Positions 54,435 to 63,886 of a stretch of DNA of 64,000 nucleotides are shown here, piece after piece; within the stretch, counting starts at the first letter, position 1; the number at the start of each line of letters is the position of its first letter. This DNA comes from Duganella sp. 1224 (GTDB taxonomy: Bacteria; Pseudomonadota; Gammaproteobacteria; Burkholderiales; Burkholderiaceae_D). Location of the stretch: NCBI RefSeq assembly GCF_013408245.1, contig NZ_JACBYS010000002.1, positions 744,001 through 808,000 on the forward strand, given 5' to 3'. The translations under genes and the position numbers were made by a program. The notes under the pieces were generated by a model. It searched no databases, was not told where the DNA came from, and saw only the letters and a list, made by a program, of their open reading frames with translations.

Positions 54435-55235
54435 TCAGCGCCCCTTGAACTGTGGCGCGCGCTTTTCCATGAAGGCGGCCACGCCTTCGCGGTAGTCGTC
54501 GCTGCGACCCAGCTCGCTCATCATGCCGCACTCCAGCGCCAGCTGCTGTTGCAGGGTGTTGTGGCCACTGGCGTGCAAGGCCTGCTTGGTGAAGGCCAGC
54601 CCCTTGGTCGGCGCGCTGGCGAAGTGGCGCGCCATCGCCTGCACCTCGGCGGCAAAATCGGCATCCGGAATCGCGCGCCAGATCAGGCCCCAGGCCTCGG
54701 CCTTTTCAGCGCTGAGCTTTTCACCGGTCATGGCCAGGCCCATGGCGCGCGCGCTGCCGACCAGGCGCGGCAAGAAGTACGTGCCGCCGGTGTCGGGGAT
54801 CAGGCCCAGTTTGCAGAATACTTCGACGAAGCTGGCCGAGTGCGTGGCCAGCACGATGTCGCACGCCAGCGCGATATTGGCGCCGGCGCCGGCCGCCACG
54901 CCGTTGACGGCGCAGATCACCGGCAGCGGCAGCGCGCGCAGCGACTGCACCAGCGGCGCATAGTTCTTTTCCACCGAGTCGCCCAGATCGACGGCCTTGG
55001 CGCCCGGCTCCACCGCGCGGTCGCCCAGGTCCTGGCCGGCGCAGAAGCCGCGTCCCGCGCCGGTCAGCACCAGCACGCGCGCGCTGCCATCGCCGGCCGC
55101 CGCGGCGGTGCGCTTCAGCGCGTGCCGCACCTCGTCGTGCATGGCCTGGGTGAAGCTGTTCAGCTTATCGGGGCGGTTGAGCGTCAGCGTGGCGATGCCG
55201 CCGCTGATCTCGAACAGGATGTTCTGGTAGTCCAT
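54435..55235 (-). CDS. paaG: Ring 1,2-epoxyphenylacetyl-CoA isomerase PaaG
   Basis: A 266-residue crotonase-fold enzyme. LTGAGRGFCAGQDLGDRAVE and VAAGAGANIALACDIV are the oxyanion-hole strands, and SFVEVFCKLGLIPDTGGTYF carries the catalytic Asp of PaaG. It turns the epoxide into oxepin-CoA. It is the only crotonase-type gene in the cluster; no paaF (2,3-dehydroadipyl-CoA hydratase) is present, so that step is either done by another enoyl-CoA hydratase elsewhere or by this one. Confidence 0.94.
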   Translation of the reverse strand: MDYQNILFEISGGIATLTLNRPDKLNSFTQAMHDEVRHALKRTAAAAGDGSARVLVLTGAGRGFCAGQDLGDRAVEPGAKAVDLGDSVEKNYAPLVQSLRALPLPVICAVNGVAAGAGANIALACDIVLATHSASFVEVFCKLGLIPDTGGTYFLPRLVGSARAMGLAMTGEKLSAEKAEAWGLIWRAIPDADFAAEVQAMARHFASAPTKGLAFTKQALHASGHNTLQQQLALECGMMSELGRSDDYREGVAAFMEKRAPQFKGR

Positions 55236-55248
55236 GGGGTCTCCGTTT

Positions 55249-56331
55249 TTATTCCGCCTGGTCGAAGTCGATGACGACTTTGGCGGTGGTGGGGAAGCTT
55301 TGGCAGCTCAATACGTAGCCGCGCGCGATTTCGTAGTCCTCCAGCGCGTAGTTGACGTCCATATCGACCTTGCCTTCAATGACCTTGCAGCGGCAGGTCG
55401 AGCATACGCCGCCCTTGCAGGAGTAGCGCATGTCGAGGCCCGCGCGCAGCCCGGCGTCCAGTAGCGATTCCTTGTCCTGCTCCATGGTGAAGCTGGCGGC
55501 GTTGCCGTCCATGATGACGGTGACTTCGGTCTGGGCGTGGGCGGCAGCGCTGGTGGTGCTGGCACGCGGTTGGTGGGCGTGCCTGGGAATGCTGGCGGCG
55601 AACAGTTCGACCTTGATCTGCGCTTTCGGCAGGCCAGCCTCCTGCAGCGCTTCGGAGACGCCCAGCATCATGTCTTCCGGGCCGCAGATGAAGGCGGTGT
55701 CGATGTCCTCCACACGTACCCAGTAGCGCAGGAATTGCGCGGTTTTTTCCTTGGTGATGCGGCCGTTGAACAGTTCAATGTCCTGCTGCTCGCGGCTCAT
55801 GACGTAGGCGATTTTCAGGCGGTCGAGGTAGGTGTCCTTGAGGTCCGAGAGTTCTTCCTTGAAGATGACCGACGACGAGGCGCGGTTGCCGTAGAAGAGC
55901 GTGAAGTGGCTGTGCGGTTCGGCGGCCAGCGTGGTCTTGATGATCGACAGGATGGGCGTGATGCCGCTGCCGGCGGCGAAGGCCAGGTAGTGCTTGCGGT
56001 TGGCGGCGTCCAGCGGGACGTTGAAGTGGCCCATCGGCGGCATTACCTCGATGGTGTGGCCGGCTTGCAGGTTGTCGTTGGCCCAGCACGAGAACAGGCC
56101 GCCCTGGGTGCGCTTGATGGCGACGCGCAGCGTGCGCTCCTGCGCGGCGGAGCAGATGGAGTAGGAGCGGCGCACGTCCTCGTCGCCGATCTGCGCGCGC
56201 AGCGTGAGGTGCTGGCCTTGCTGGTAGTGGAAGCTGTCGCGCAGTTCGGGCGGCACGGTGAAGGTGACGGCGATGGTGTCGCGGGTTTCCTGGCGCACGG
56301 CGGCGATGGTCAGCGGGTGGAATTTGCTCAT
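55249..56331 (-). CDS. paaE: Phenylacetyl-CoA epoxidase reductase subunit PaaE
   Basis: A 360-residue flavin/iron-sulfur reductase. An N-terminal FAD domain (RRSYSICSA) and NAD domain (AFAAGSGITPILSIIK) are followed by a plant-type ferredoxin domain with Cys ligands in MRYSCKGGVCSTCRCKV and a last Cys in YVLSCQSF. It passes electrons from NADPH to the PaaABC(D) oxygenase. The ATG at 56331 (MSKFHPLTIAAV) is standard; the reading frame upstream overlaps paaD out of frame. Confidence 0.96.
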   Translation of the reverse strand: MSKFHPLTIAAVRQETRDTIAVTFTVPPELRDSFHYQQGQHLTLRAQIGDEDVRRSYSICSAAQERTLRVAIKRTQGGLFSCWANDNLQAGHTIEVMPPMGHFNVPLDAANRKHYLAFAAGSGITPILSIIKTTLAAEPHSHFTLFYGNRASSSVIFKEELSDLKDTYLDRLKIAYVMSREQQDIELFNGRITKEKTAQFLRYWVRVEDIDTAFICGPEDMMLGVSEALQEAGLPKAQIKVELFAASIPRHAHQPRASTTSAAAHAQTEVTVIMDGNAASFTMEQDKESLLDAGLRAGLDMRYSCKGGVCSTCRCKVIEGKVDMDVNYALEDYEIARGYVLSCQSFPTTAKVVIDFDQAE

Positions 56332-56336
56332 GGCGG

Positions 56337-57011
56337 TTAGTGGCACTTGAAATAGTCGAACGGTTCGCGGCAGTCCAGGCATTTGTAGAGGGCTTTGCAG
56401 GGCGTGGAGCCGAACTGGCTGGTGATTTCCGTGTGCGTGGAGCCGCAGTGCGGGCACGCGACCGTCGGCGCCGGCGCGGCGTGGCGGGCGACGGCGGCTG
56501 CGGCGCTGCGGTGCGGCGGAACGGCGACGCTGGGGGACGGCGCGCCGTCGGCGCCGCGCCGGGCGGCGGCGGACGTCGCCCGCAGGCCGCTGATGTCGAT
56601 CACTTTCTGCGCCGGTGGGGCGATGCCGTAGCCTTTCAGCGCGGCTTTGCCGGCGTCGCTCATCCAGTCGGTGGTCCAGGCGGGGGATATCTGGGTGTGC
56701 AGGCGCACTTGACGCATGCCGCGCGCGTGCAGGGCGTCGGTGATGGCGTCGGCGATGACTTGCATGGCCGGGCAGCCCGAATAGGTCGGCGTGATGGTGA
56801 TGTCGCAGGCGCCGTCGTCGCCTACGCGGACGCTGCGCACGATGCCCAGGTCGACGATGCTGATGACCGGGATTTCTGGATCGGGAACTTCGCCGAGCCA
56901 GGCCAGGATTTGCTCAGCATGGGCCCCGGCTTTCGCCGGGGCGACGGTGGCGGCGCCGGCGCTGCTGATGGCCGGCGTAACGGCTGTGATGGCGTGCGTG
57001 GCGGCTTTCAT
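56337..57011 (-). CDS. paaD: Phenylacetyl-CoA epoxidase assembly subunit PaaD
   Basis: A 224-residue protein. Residues 33-110 are a DUF59/SufT-like domain (AWLGEVPDPEIPVISIVDLG, TPTYSGCPAMQVIADAI). The C-terminus has a zinc-type cluster (CPHCGSTHTEI, later CKALYKCLDCREPFDYFK). PaaD is needed for iron-cofactor assembly of the epoxidase. It is longer than E. coli PaaD (165). The extra N-terminal residues include VAPAKAGAHAE, encoded by a dispersed hairpin repeat (56924-56941), and a Pro/Ala/Arg-rich linker precedes the zinc cluster. Confidence 0.93.
   Translation of the reverse strand: MKAATHAITAVTPAISSAGAATVAPAKAGAHAEQILAWLGEVPDPEIPVISIVDLGIVRSVRVGDDGACDITITPTYSGCPAMQVIADAITDALHARGMRQVRLHTQISPAWTTDWMSDAGKAALKGYGIAPPAQKVIDISGLRATSAAARRGADGAPSPSVAVPPHRSAAAAVARHAAPAPTVACPHCGSTHTEITSQFGSTPCKALYKCLDCREPFDYFKCH
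56924..56941. repeat. dRS3-like dispersed hairpin, copy D, inside paaD
   Basis: CCCCGGC (56924-56930) pairs with GCCGGGG (56935-56941) around TTTC, with CATGG and GACG at the outer edges as in copies A-C. It is read in frame within paaD as VAPAKAGAHAE, just before the DUF59 domain. Confidence 0.75.
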
Positions 57012-57024
57012 GGGCGGCTCGCGC

Positions 57025-57777
57025 TTACCAGGTAGCGCCGGGATAGGCGCGCTGCAGGAACTGCATCTCGGCCAGAATGTAGCCCAGGTGCTCGCTGTGG
57101 CGGCCTTGCTTGCCGCCCTTCTGCATCCACGCGTCGGCGGGCGGCATGGTCAGCGTGGCTTCGGCAAAGATCTCCGCCACGTGCGCTAGCCATTGCGCGC
57201 GCAGCTGCTCGGCGGCCGGCGCGACGCCGGCGGCGATCATGGCCTCATCCACTTCGTCGTAGGCGAACACTTCGCCGCTATACATCCACAGCGCGTCAAC
57301 GGCGGCCTGGGTCTTGGCGTGGCTGATCTCCGTGCCGTCGCCCATGCGCACGATCAAGTCGCCGCTGCGGCGCAGGTGATAGGTCACTTCCTTGAGCGAC
57401 TTCTCGGCGATGGCGGCGATGCGCGCGTCGCTGCTGCGCGTCAGGCCCTCGATCAGGAAGTAGTGCCAGGTGTCGAAATAGAACTGCCGTACCAGCGTGT
57501 CGGCATAATTACCGTTCGGCTGTTCCAGCAGCAGGCAATTCTTGAAGTCGTGGGCGTCGCGCAGATAGGCCAGCTTGTCCTCGTCGCGACCGGCGCCTTC
57601 CAGTTCGGCGGCGTACTCGTACCACAGGCGGGTCTGGCCCAGCAGGTCCAGCGCGACGTTGGTCAGCGCCATGTCCTCCTCCAGCGCGGGGCCTTTGCCG
57701 CACCATTGCGACAGCTGCTGGCTGAGGATCAGCGCATTGTCGCCAAGGCGCAGCAGGTAATTGACTTTGTGGTCCAT
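57025..57777 (-). CDS. paaC: Phenylacetyl-CoA epoxidase subunit PaaC
   Basis: A 250-residue ferritin-like helical subunit that pairs with PaaA as its structural partner in the ring-epoxidising oxygenase. It has NYLLRLGDNALILSQQLSQW at the start, ALDLLGQTRLWYEYAAELEG and HEAF-type region SLKEVTYHLRRSGDLIVRMG. I choose the ATG at 57777, with TGAGG nine bases ahead; a GTG at 57792 overlapping the paaB stop (GTGA) is an alternative. The Fe-binding residues are reduced as usual for PaaC. Confidence 0.95.
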   Translation of the reverse strand: MDHKVNYLLRLGDNALILSQQLSQWCGKGPALEEDMALTNVALDLLGQTRLWYEYAAELEGAGRDEDKLAYLRDAHDFKNCLLLEQPNGNYADTLVRQFYFDTWHYFLIEGLTRSSDARIAAIAEKSLKEVTYHLRRSGDLIVRMGDGTEISHAKTQAAVDALWMYSGEVFAYDEVDEAMIAAGVAPAAEQLRAQWLAHVAEIFAEATLTMPPADAWMQKGGKQGRHSEHLGYILAEMQFLQRAYPGATW

Positions 57778-57788
57778 GGCGGCGCGCC

Positions 57789-58073
57789 TCACAGGTTCTT
57801 GACTTCTTCCGGCATCGGGAAGAAGGTCGGGTGGCGATACACCTTGCTGTTGGACGGCTCGAACAGCGCCCCCTTGTCGCCCGGGCTGCTGGCGACGATG
57901 TCGGCCGCGCGCACCACCCAGATGCTGACGCCTTCATTGCGGCGGGTGTAAACGTCGCGCGCGTTGTTGACCGCCATCTCGGCATCCGGCGCGTGCAGGC
58001 TGCCGACGTGCTTGTGCGCCAGCCCGTGCTGGCTGCGGATGAAAATTTCCCACAGTGGCCATTCTTTGCTCAT
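57789..58073 (-). CDS. paaB: Phenylacetyl-CoA epoxidase subunit PaaB
   Basis: A 94-residue small subunit. It starts MSKEWPLWEIFIRSQHGLAH and goes on with VGSLHAPDAEMAVNNARDVY and RRNEGVSIWVV, all standard for PaaB, which bridges PaaAC heterodimers in the epoxidase complex. The ATG at 58073 is set by this N-terminus. The gap from paaA is 13 bases. Confidence 0.96.
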   Translation of the reverse strand: MSKEWPLWEIFIRSQHGLAHKHVGSLHAPDAEMAVNNARDVYTRRNEGVSIWVVRAADIVASSPGDKGALFEPSNSKVYRHPTFFPMPEEVKNL

Positions 58074-58086
58074 GCTTGTCTCCTGT

Positions 58087-59067
<981 letters not shown>

Positions 59068-59090
59068 GGCTGTCTCCTGTTTCACCACAT

Positions 59091-59105
59091 AATACGATAC
59101 GTATT
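59091..59105. promoter_or_regulatory. Candidate PaaX operator in the paaA-paaX gap
   Basis: AATACG (59091-59096) and CGTATT (59100-59105) form a 15-bp palindrome 24 bases ahead of the paaA start. Its left end overlaps TATTAT on the minus strand, a possible -10 box of the paaA promoter, so a bound repressor would block initiation. The assignment to PaaX rests on position. Confidence 0.45.
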
Positions 59106-59214
59106 TTGATTTAGCTACAGTTTTTTTGTGTCATATTATTTTAATGCATCTCGTTAAATTTTGGCGCAGGGCAAAGTAAACTATTGTTTCCCTGTACAGA
59201 TTAGTAAGCCGCTT

Positions 59215-60141
59215 ATGAATTGCAACGACTGGATAGCCGGGTTTCTGGCCAGCGATCCGCCGCGCTCGAAGTCGCTGGTGGTGACGATTTTTGGCGATGC
59301 CATCGTGCCGCATGGCGGCATGGTGTGGCTGGGCAGCCTGATCGAGTTGCTGGCGCCGTTCGGCGTCAACGACCGGCTGCTGCGCACCTCGGTGTTCCGG
59401 CTGGCGCAGGAGGGCTGGCTGGGCGCGCAGCGCGACGGCCGCCGCGCCTCGTACGCCATCACGCCGGATGCGATGGCGCGCTTCGTGCACGCCTACCGCC
59501 GCATCTACGCGCCACCGAATGTGCACTGGGACGGCAGTTGGACGCTGGTGCTCAACGGCGATGGCGCGCTCAATGCGGCCGAACGGGCGGCGGTGCGCAA
59601 GGAATTGTTGTGGGAGGGGTATAGCGTAATCGCGCCCGGCATCATGGGCCATCCGGCCGCCGACGGTCCGGCGCTGGACGAGCTGCTCAAGCGGCTGGGC
59701 GTGGCCGGCAAGCTGTTCGTGGTGCAGGGCAAGGCGATGCGCCAGGTCAGCGCGCGGCCGCTGAGCGATCTGGTAGCGAATGGCTGGGATGTGGCGGCGG
59801 TGGCAGAGGGCTACAACAAATTCATCGCGCAATTCCAGCCGCTGCTGGCGGCGCTGCACGCGACGGCCTGCGACGAAACGCTGACGCCGGAAAAAGCCTT
59901 CGTCGTGCGCACGCTGCTGATCCACGCCTACCGCCGCGTCCAGCTACACGACCCGCAGCTGCCGGTCGAGTTGCTGCCAACGCCGTGGCCGGGCACGCTG
60001 GCCTACGAGCTGGCGCGCGACATCTACCTGCACGTCTACGCCGCCGCCGAACGGCACATCGACGCCGCCCTGCGCCGCGAGGACGCCGCCGCCCCGTCCG
60101 CCGAAGCCGCCTTCTTCGACCGCTTCGGCGGCCTGGCCTAG
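59215..60141 (+). CDS. paaX: Phenylacetate catabolism repressor PaaX
   Basis: A 308-residue GntR-like transcription factor. SKSLVVTIFGDAIVPHGGMV and LLRTSVFRLAQEGWLGAQRD form the N-terminal winged helix, and the rest is the PaaX ligand domain. It represses paa genes until phenylacetyl-CoA binds. The start at 59215 (MNCNDWIAGFLASDPPRSKS) is chosen; the longer frame begins at a TTG without ribosome-binding site. Here paaX faces away from paaA with a 147-base shared promoter region, unlike E. coli, where paaX lies at the other end of the cluster. Confidence 0.94.
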   Translation: MNCNDWIAGFLASDPPRSKSLVVTIFGDAIVPHGGMVWLGSLIELLAPFGVNDRLLRTSVFRLAQEGWLGAQRDGRRASYAITPDAMARFVHAYRRIYAPPNVHWDGSWTLVLNGDGALNAAERAAVRKELLWEGYSVIAPGIMGHPAADGPALDELLKRLGVAGKLFVVQGKAMRQVSARPLSDLVANGWDVAAVAEGYNKFIAQFQPLLAALHATACDETLTPEKAFVVRTLLIHAYRRVQLHDPQLPVELLPTPWPGTLAYELARDIYLHVYAAAERHIDAALRREDAAAPSAEAAFFDRFGGLA

Positions 60142-60389
60142 CGCGCGATCAGCGGAAACGCCGCCGGATCGCGCAACGAGGCCACCGCCAGATCGACATC
60201 CAGCGCCGGCCAATACAAGTGGTCGGCGCTGGGCCGCCGTACGTCGCTGATCTGTTCAATGGTAGCGTCAGCAAACCACGGGAAATCCGCATAAGCCGCA
60301 TACAAGCGCTCATTGCCCAGATCGACCCAGAAGCCGTACACGGAACGCTCAAGGATTCTGACCTGATGAGAAATAGGTATGCCATGCAT
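60138..60389 (-). CDS. DUF2442 protein
   Basis: An 83-residue protein. VRILERSVYGFWVDLGNERL, AYADFPWFADATIEQISDV and HLYWPALDVDLAVASL match the DUF2442 pattern (ligand-like strand, FPW motif, then WPxLDxD). The ATG at 60389 overlaps the DUF4160 frame by 41 bases. DUF4160-DUF2442 pairs are common and have been proposed as toxin-antitoxin-like modules, without firm proof. Its stop overlaps the paaX end by four bases, tail to tail. Confidence 0.75.
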   Translation of the reverse strand: MHGIPISHQVRILERSVYGFWVDLGNERLYAAYADFPWFADATIEQISDVRRPSADHLYWPALDVDLAVASLRDPAAFPLIAR

Positions 60390-60600
60390 CTTGCAACTCC
60401 AGTCGATGATCCTTGATGAAACGCTCGGCGCTGCGTAGCTGGTGCGACGACAGGCCACGATGCTCTGCCAACTTCACGTCCGGCGACAGCCAGAATTTTG
60501 CGTCGCCGTCTGGATGAGACACGTGAACATGCTAGCGAGTTTCCTCGCGTGAGAAAAAAAAGTAGCGGAAATTGCCATCGTGGTACACGGTCGGCGTCAT
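60349..60600 (-). pseudogene. DUF4160 gene with an in-frame stop codon
   Basis: From ATG at 60600 the frame reads MTPTVYHDGNFRYFFFSREE, then TR, then TAG at 60534-60532, then continues as a normal DUF4160 protein: HVHVSHPDGDAKFWLSPDVK, LAEHRGLSSHQLRSAERFIK, DHRLELQDAWHTYF, to TGA at 60351-60349. The family usually has Met or another residue where the TAG stands, ahead of HVHV. The frame is otherwise intact, so this is a recent point lesion or a sequencing error. It is the partner of the DUF2442 gene just downstream. Confidence 0.72.
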
Positions 60601-60774
60601 GATGATTTTACCCCGGTCTACGGAGACACCAATCTAGCCTCGCCGCCGGACAACGGTTTGCGCTAGCGCAGAGGGACAGGAAATCCGGCGCAGTCCCGCG
60701 CAAGCCTGTATCATGTCGGCTCCGCGCCACAAGCGCGAGCCACTATTTCCATAGAATTCACCAGGATTCCTGCC

Positions 60775-61908
60775 ATGCCTATCAAAATCAGCCAGCAGTT
60801 TGACGCTGGCGCCATCGAGGTCGTGCGCGCCGACGATCCGGCCGCCATCGACCTGAACATCCGCAAGGATTCCCACGCCGACATCGTTCAATGGTTCTAC
60901 TACCGTGTGCAGGGCGCGCAGGGCACGCCGCTGACCATGAACTTCCTGAACGCCGGCCAGGCCGCCTATCCGGATGGCTGGAAGGATTACCAGGCCGTCG
61001 CCAGCTACGACCGCGACAGCTGGTTCCGCGTGCCGACCACCTACGATGGCAAGACCATGACCATCAAGCACACGCCCGAGCACGACAGCGTCTACTACGC
61101 CTACTTCGAGCCGTACTCGTGGGAGCGCCACCTGGCGCTGCTGGACAACGCCCAGCTGTCGCCGCTGGTCAAGCTGGTGGATCTCGGCAACACCGTCGAC
61201 GGCCGCGACCTCAACATGCTGGTCATCGGCGACCCGGAAGCCGAGCAGAAGGTGTGGGTCATCGCCCGCCAGCACCCTGGCGAAACCATGGCCGAGTGGT
61301 TCGTGGAAGGCTTCGTCGAAGCGCTGCTGGACCCGGCCAATCCGTTCGGCCGCCAGTGCCTGAAGGAAGCCGTGTTCTATGTGGTACCGAACATGAACCC
61401 GGACGGCTCGGTGCGCGGCAACCTGCGCACCAACGCCGCCGGCGCCAACCTCAACCGCGAGTGGCTGAATCCGACCATGGAGCGCAGCCCGGAAGTGTTC
61501 CTGGTCAAGCAGAAGATGCACGAAGTGGGCGTCGACCTGTGCCTGGACATCCACGGCGACGAGGGCCTGCCGTACGTGTTCGTGGCCGGCAGCGAATCCC
61601 TGCCGACCTTCACCGAAGATCAGGCCGAAGCGCAGCAATACTTCATCGACAACTTCCTGATCGCCAGCCCGGACTTCCAGGATGAGTACGGCTACGGCGA
61701 AACGCCGTACACCGACGAGACGCTGACCATGGGCTCGCCGCACATCACCCACGCCTTCGGCTGCCTGTCGCTGACGCTGGAAATGCCGTTCAAGGACAAC
61801 GCCAACGATCCGGACCCGGACACCGGCTGGAACGGCGCCCGCTCGGCCGAGCTGGGCAAGTCCATCCTGCAGCCGGTGCTGCAGTCGCTGCTGGCACAGC
61901 AACAGTAA
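60775..61908 (+). CDS. M14-family zinc carboxypeptidase (cytosolic carboxypeptidase-like)
   Basis: A 377-residue cytosolic metallopeptidase of the CCP/AGBL-related M14 subfamily. An N-terminal beta domain (QWFYYRVQGAQGTPLTMNFL, YYAYFEPYSWERH) precedes the catalytic domain with zinc ligands His167 and Glu170 (ARQHPGETMAEW), His260 (LDIHGDEG) and catalytic Glu336 (LTLEMPF). NREW and NPDGSVRGN are substrate motifs. The eukaryotic relatives remove C-terminal Glu; the bacterial substrate is unknown. It is a lone gene with AGGA ahead of the ATG. Confidence 0.9.
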   Translation: MPIKISQQFDAGAIEVVRADDPAAIDLNIRKDSHADIVQWFYYRVQGAQGTPLTMNFLNAGQAAYPDGWKDYQAVASYDRDSWFRVPTTYDGKTMTIKHTPEHDSVYYAYFEPYSWERHLALLDNAQLSPLVKLVDLGNTVDGRDLNMLVIGDPEAEQKVWVIARQHPGETMAEWFVEGFVEALLDPANPFGRQCLKEAVFYVVPNMNPDGSVRGNLRTNAAGANLNREWLNPTMERSPEVFLVKQKMHEVGVDLCLDIHGDEGLPYVFVAGSESLPTFTEDQAEAQQYFIDNFLIASPDFQDEYGYGETPYTDETLTMGSPHITHAFGCLSLTLEMPFKDNANDPDPDTGWNGARSAELGKSILQPVLQSLLAQQQ

Positions 61909-62002
61909 GCCGCTTCCCTGCGGCGCCACAAAGCGGTCGCCGCGGGGAAAAATACACTGGACCTCGGGCGGCGCATCCACGCGCCGCGTTCGGAGGTCCA
62001 TC

Positions 62003-63109
62003 ATGCCATTTCCCGCCTTGTGGCGCCGCGCGGCGCTGTTGCTGATGGTGCTGCTATGCGCCTGCACCACACCCTACCATCCGCCGCTGGTACCGTCGGC
62101 GACGTTTCCCGGATTGATCGATCTGGCCGCGCAGGCCGATGGCCGCGAGGCCGACGTGCTGCTGGTGCACGGCATCTGCACCCACGACGCCAGCTGGGCC
62201 AGCGTCACCGTCGCGCAACTGGCGCGCGCGCTGAGCGACGCCACCACGACCACCACGCCCGCGACAGCCATCGTCGCGCGCAATGCCGCCGCTCCGGCCG
62301 TCGACATCGTGCCCGCCACTATCGTTACGCCGGCAGGACGCCTGCGCTTTAGCGCGCTGATCTGGTCACCACTGACCAACGACCTCAAGCGCCAACTGTG
62401 CTACGACCAGACCGACAAGTCCGCCCTATGTACCGACGCCCCGCCCTATCCCTACACCCGCGCGCGCCTCAACGCCCGCTTCAAGGACGGCCTGATCGAC
62501 GACTGCCTGCCGGACGCGTTGATTTACCAGGGCGTGGCGCGCGACAGCATCCGCCAGCGCATGCGCGCGGCGGTCCTGCAAGTGCTGTCCGCCGCACACG
62601 CCGACGTGCCGCTGGTGGTGATCGCGCACAGCATGGGCAGCAAGATCCTGTTCGACACCTTGTTGAGCATGACCGAGGAGCCAGCCGGTTCGCCGGCGGC
62701 GCAACTGGCGCGGCAAGCGGTAGACCGCATGCGCTTTCTGGTGATGGCAGCCAATCAGATCCCGCTGCTGTCGCTGGCCGACCAGCAAGTGCCAGGCGCG
62801 ACGCTCGCCGCCGCGCCCGACAGCCTGCAACTATTGCTGCGCCAGCGCCAGGCCAGCCAGCGCCGCGTGCCCGGCGGCAACCTGACCGTGGTAGCCTTTA
62901 CCGATCCGAACGATCTGCTGTCGTACACGCTGGAGGAAAGCAAATACGCGCAGCAAGGCGTCACGGTCTACAACATCCTGGTCTCCAACGCGCCAACCTG
63001 GCTGGGCCTGCTGGAGCGGCCGGACACCGCCCACCTGGAATACCTGAGCAATCCAGACGTCGGCCGGCTGATTGCCTGCGGCCAGCCGATCAGCCGGCGC
63101 TGCAACTGA
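62003..63109 (+). CDS. Alpha/beta-hydrolase, putative lipoprotein
   Basis: A 368-residue protein. The N-terminus ends in a lipobox (LLCAC, Cys21), so it should be lipid-anchored. DVLLVHGICTHDASW is the oxyanion-hole strand and VVIAHSMGSKIL the nucleophile elbow with Ser210. NLTVVAFTDPNDLLSY probably holds the acid and CQP late residues close the fold. The substrate is unknown; ester or lipid hydrolysis is the safe guess. GGAGG precedes the start. Confidence 0.82.
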   Translation: MPFPALWRRAALLLMVLLCACTTPYHPPLVPSATFPGLIDLAAQADGREADVLLVHGICTHDASWASVTVAQLARALSDATTTTTPATAIVARNAAAPAVDIVPATIVTPAGRLRFSALIWSPLTNDLKRQLCYDQTDKSALCTDAPPYPYTRARLNARFKDGLIDDCLPDALIYQGVARDSIRQRMRAAVLQVLSAAHADVPLVVIAHSMGSKILFDTLLSMTEEPAGSPAAQLARQAVDRMRFLVMAANQIPLLSLADQQVPGATLAAAPDSLQLLLRQRQASQRRVPGGNLTVVAFTDPNDLLSYTLEESKYAQQGVTVYNILVSNAPTWLGLLERPDTAHLEYLSNPDVGRLIACGQPISRRCN

Positions 63110-63115
63110 ACTGCC

Positions 63116-63769
63116 TTACAGGAAGGTGAAGACCTGCTCTTCGGGCAGGCGCGACTTGGGCAACTTGGCGTTGAAGTCATCGTCGGCGTGATAGCCGAGG
63201 CTCAACACCATCAGGCTGGTCAGCCCCTTGGCATGCAGGCCGAATTCCTCATCAATGGCCTTGGTGTCGACGCCTTCCATCGGCGTGGTGTCGATGCCCA
63301 GCGTGGCGGCGGCCAGCATGCCGGCGCCCAACGCCAGATAGACCTGCTTTTCCAGCCAGTGGCTCATGTCTTTGCCCTGGAAGCGATGCTGATCGACAAA
63401 GAACTTGCGGGCCTTGGCTTGCGCGGCCTTGTCGTCGTCGGTGCGATAGCGGCCATCGCGCTGCTCCTGCGACAGCAGCAACTCCTGGTGGCCGGCATCG
63501 GCATCGACGCGGGCGCAGAACACGATCACATGGGAAGCCTGGGTAATTTTCGGGGCATTGAAGCTGTAGCCGCCCTGCGCGCCCTTGGCCACGCGGGCCT
63601 TGCCCTCCGCCGTGCTGGCAACGATGAAATGCCACGGCTGCGAATTGACCGACGACGGGCTGAGTTGCAACACACTCAATACCTGGCGGAATACGTCGTC
63701 GGGGATCTTGCGGTCTGGATTGTAAGCTTTGGTGGTGTAGCGGTTTTTTGCGGCGGTAACGATGTCCAT
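63116..63769 (-). CDS. nfsB: Oxygen-insensitive NAD(P)H nitroreductase NfsB-like
   Basis: A 217-residue flavoprotein, exactly the length of E. coli NfsB. The ends and middle follow NfsB closely: MDIVTAAKNRYTTKAYNPD, LSPSSVNSQPWHFIVAST, ASHVIVFCARVDAD, EKQVYLALGAGMLAAATLGI and KLPKSRLPEEQ. It binds FMN and reduces nitro compounds and quinones by two-electron steps. AAGGA five bases ahead fixes the ATG at 63769 over an in-frame ATG 12 bases upstream. It is convergent with the hydrolase gene, six bases apart. Confidence 0.92.
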   Translation of the reverse strand: MDIVTAAKNRYTTKAYNPDRKIPDDVFRQVLSVLQLSPSSVNSQPWHFIVASTAEGKARVAKGAQGGYSFNAPKITQASHVIVFCARVDADAGHQELLLSQEQRDGRYRTDDDKAAQAKARKFFVDQHRFQGKDMSHWLEKQVYLALGAGMLAAATLGIDTTPMEGVDTKAIDEEFGLHAKGLTSLMVLSLGYHADDDFNAKLPKSRLPEEQVFTFL

Positions 63770-63886
63770 ATTGTCCTTCATGTCATGTTGGCGATACAAC
63801 CTGGTGTGTATCGCCACCATTATCATGCGGCTGAAAACTTATGGCGCACGGCACCGACCTTTGGCATAGCGCAAAAGTGCAATCGC

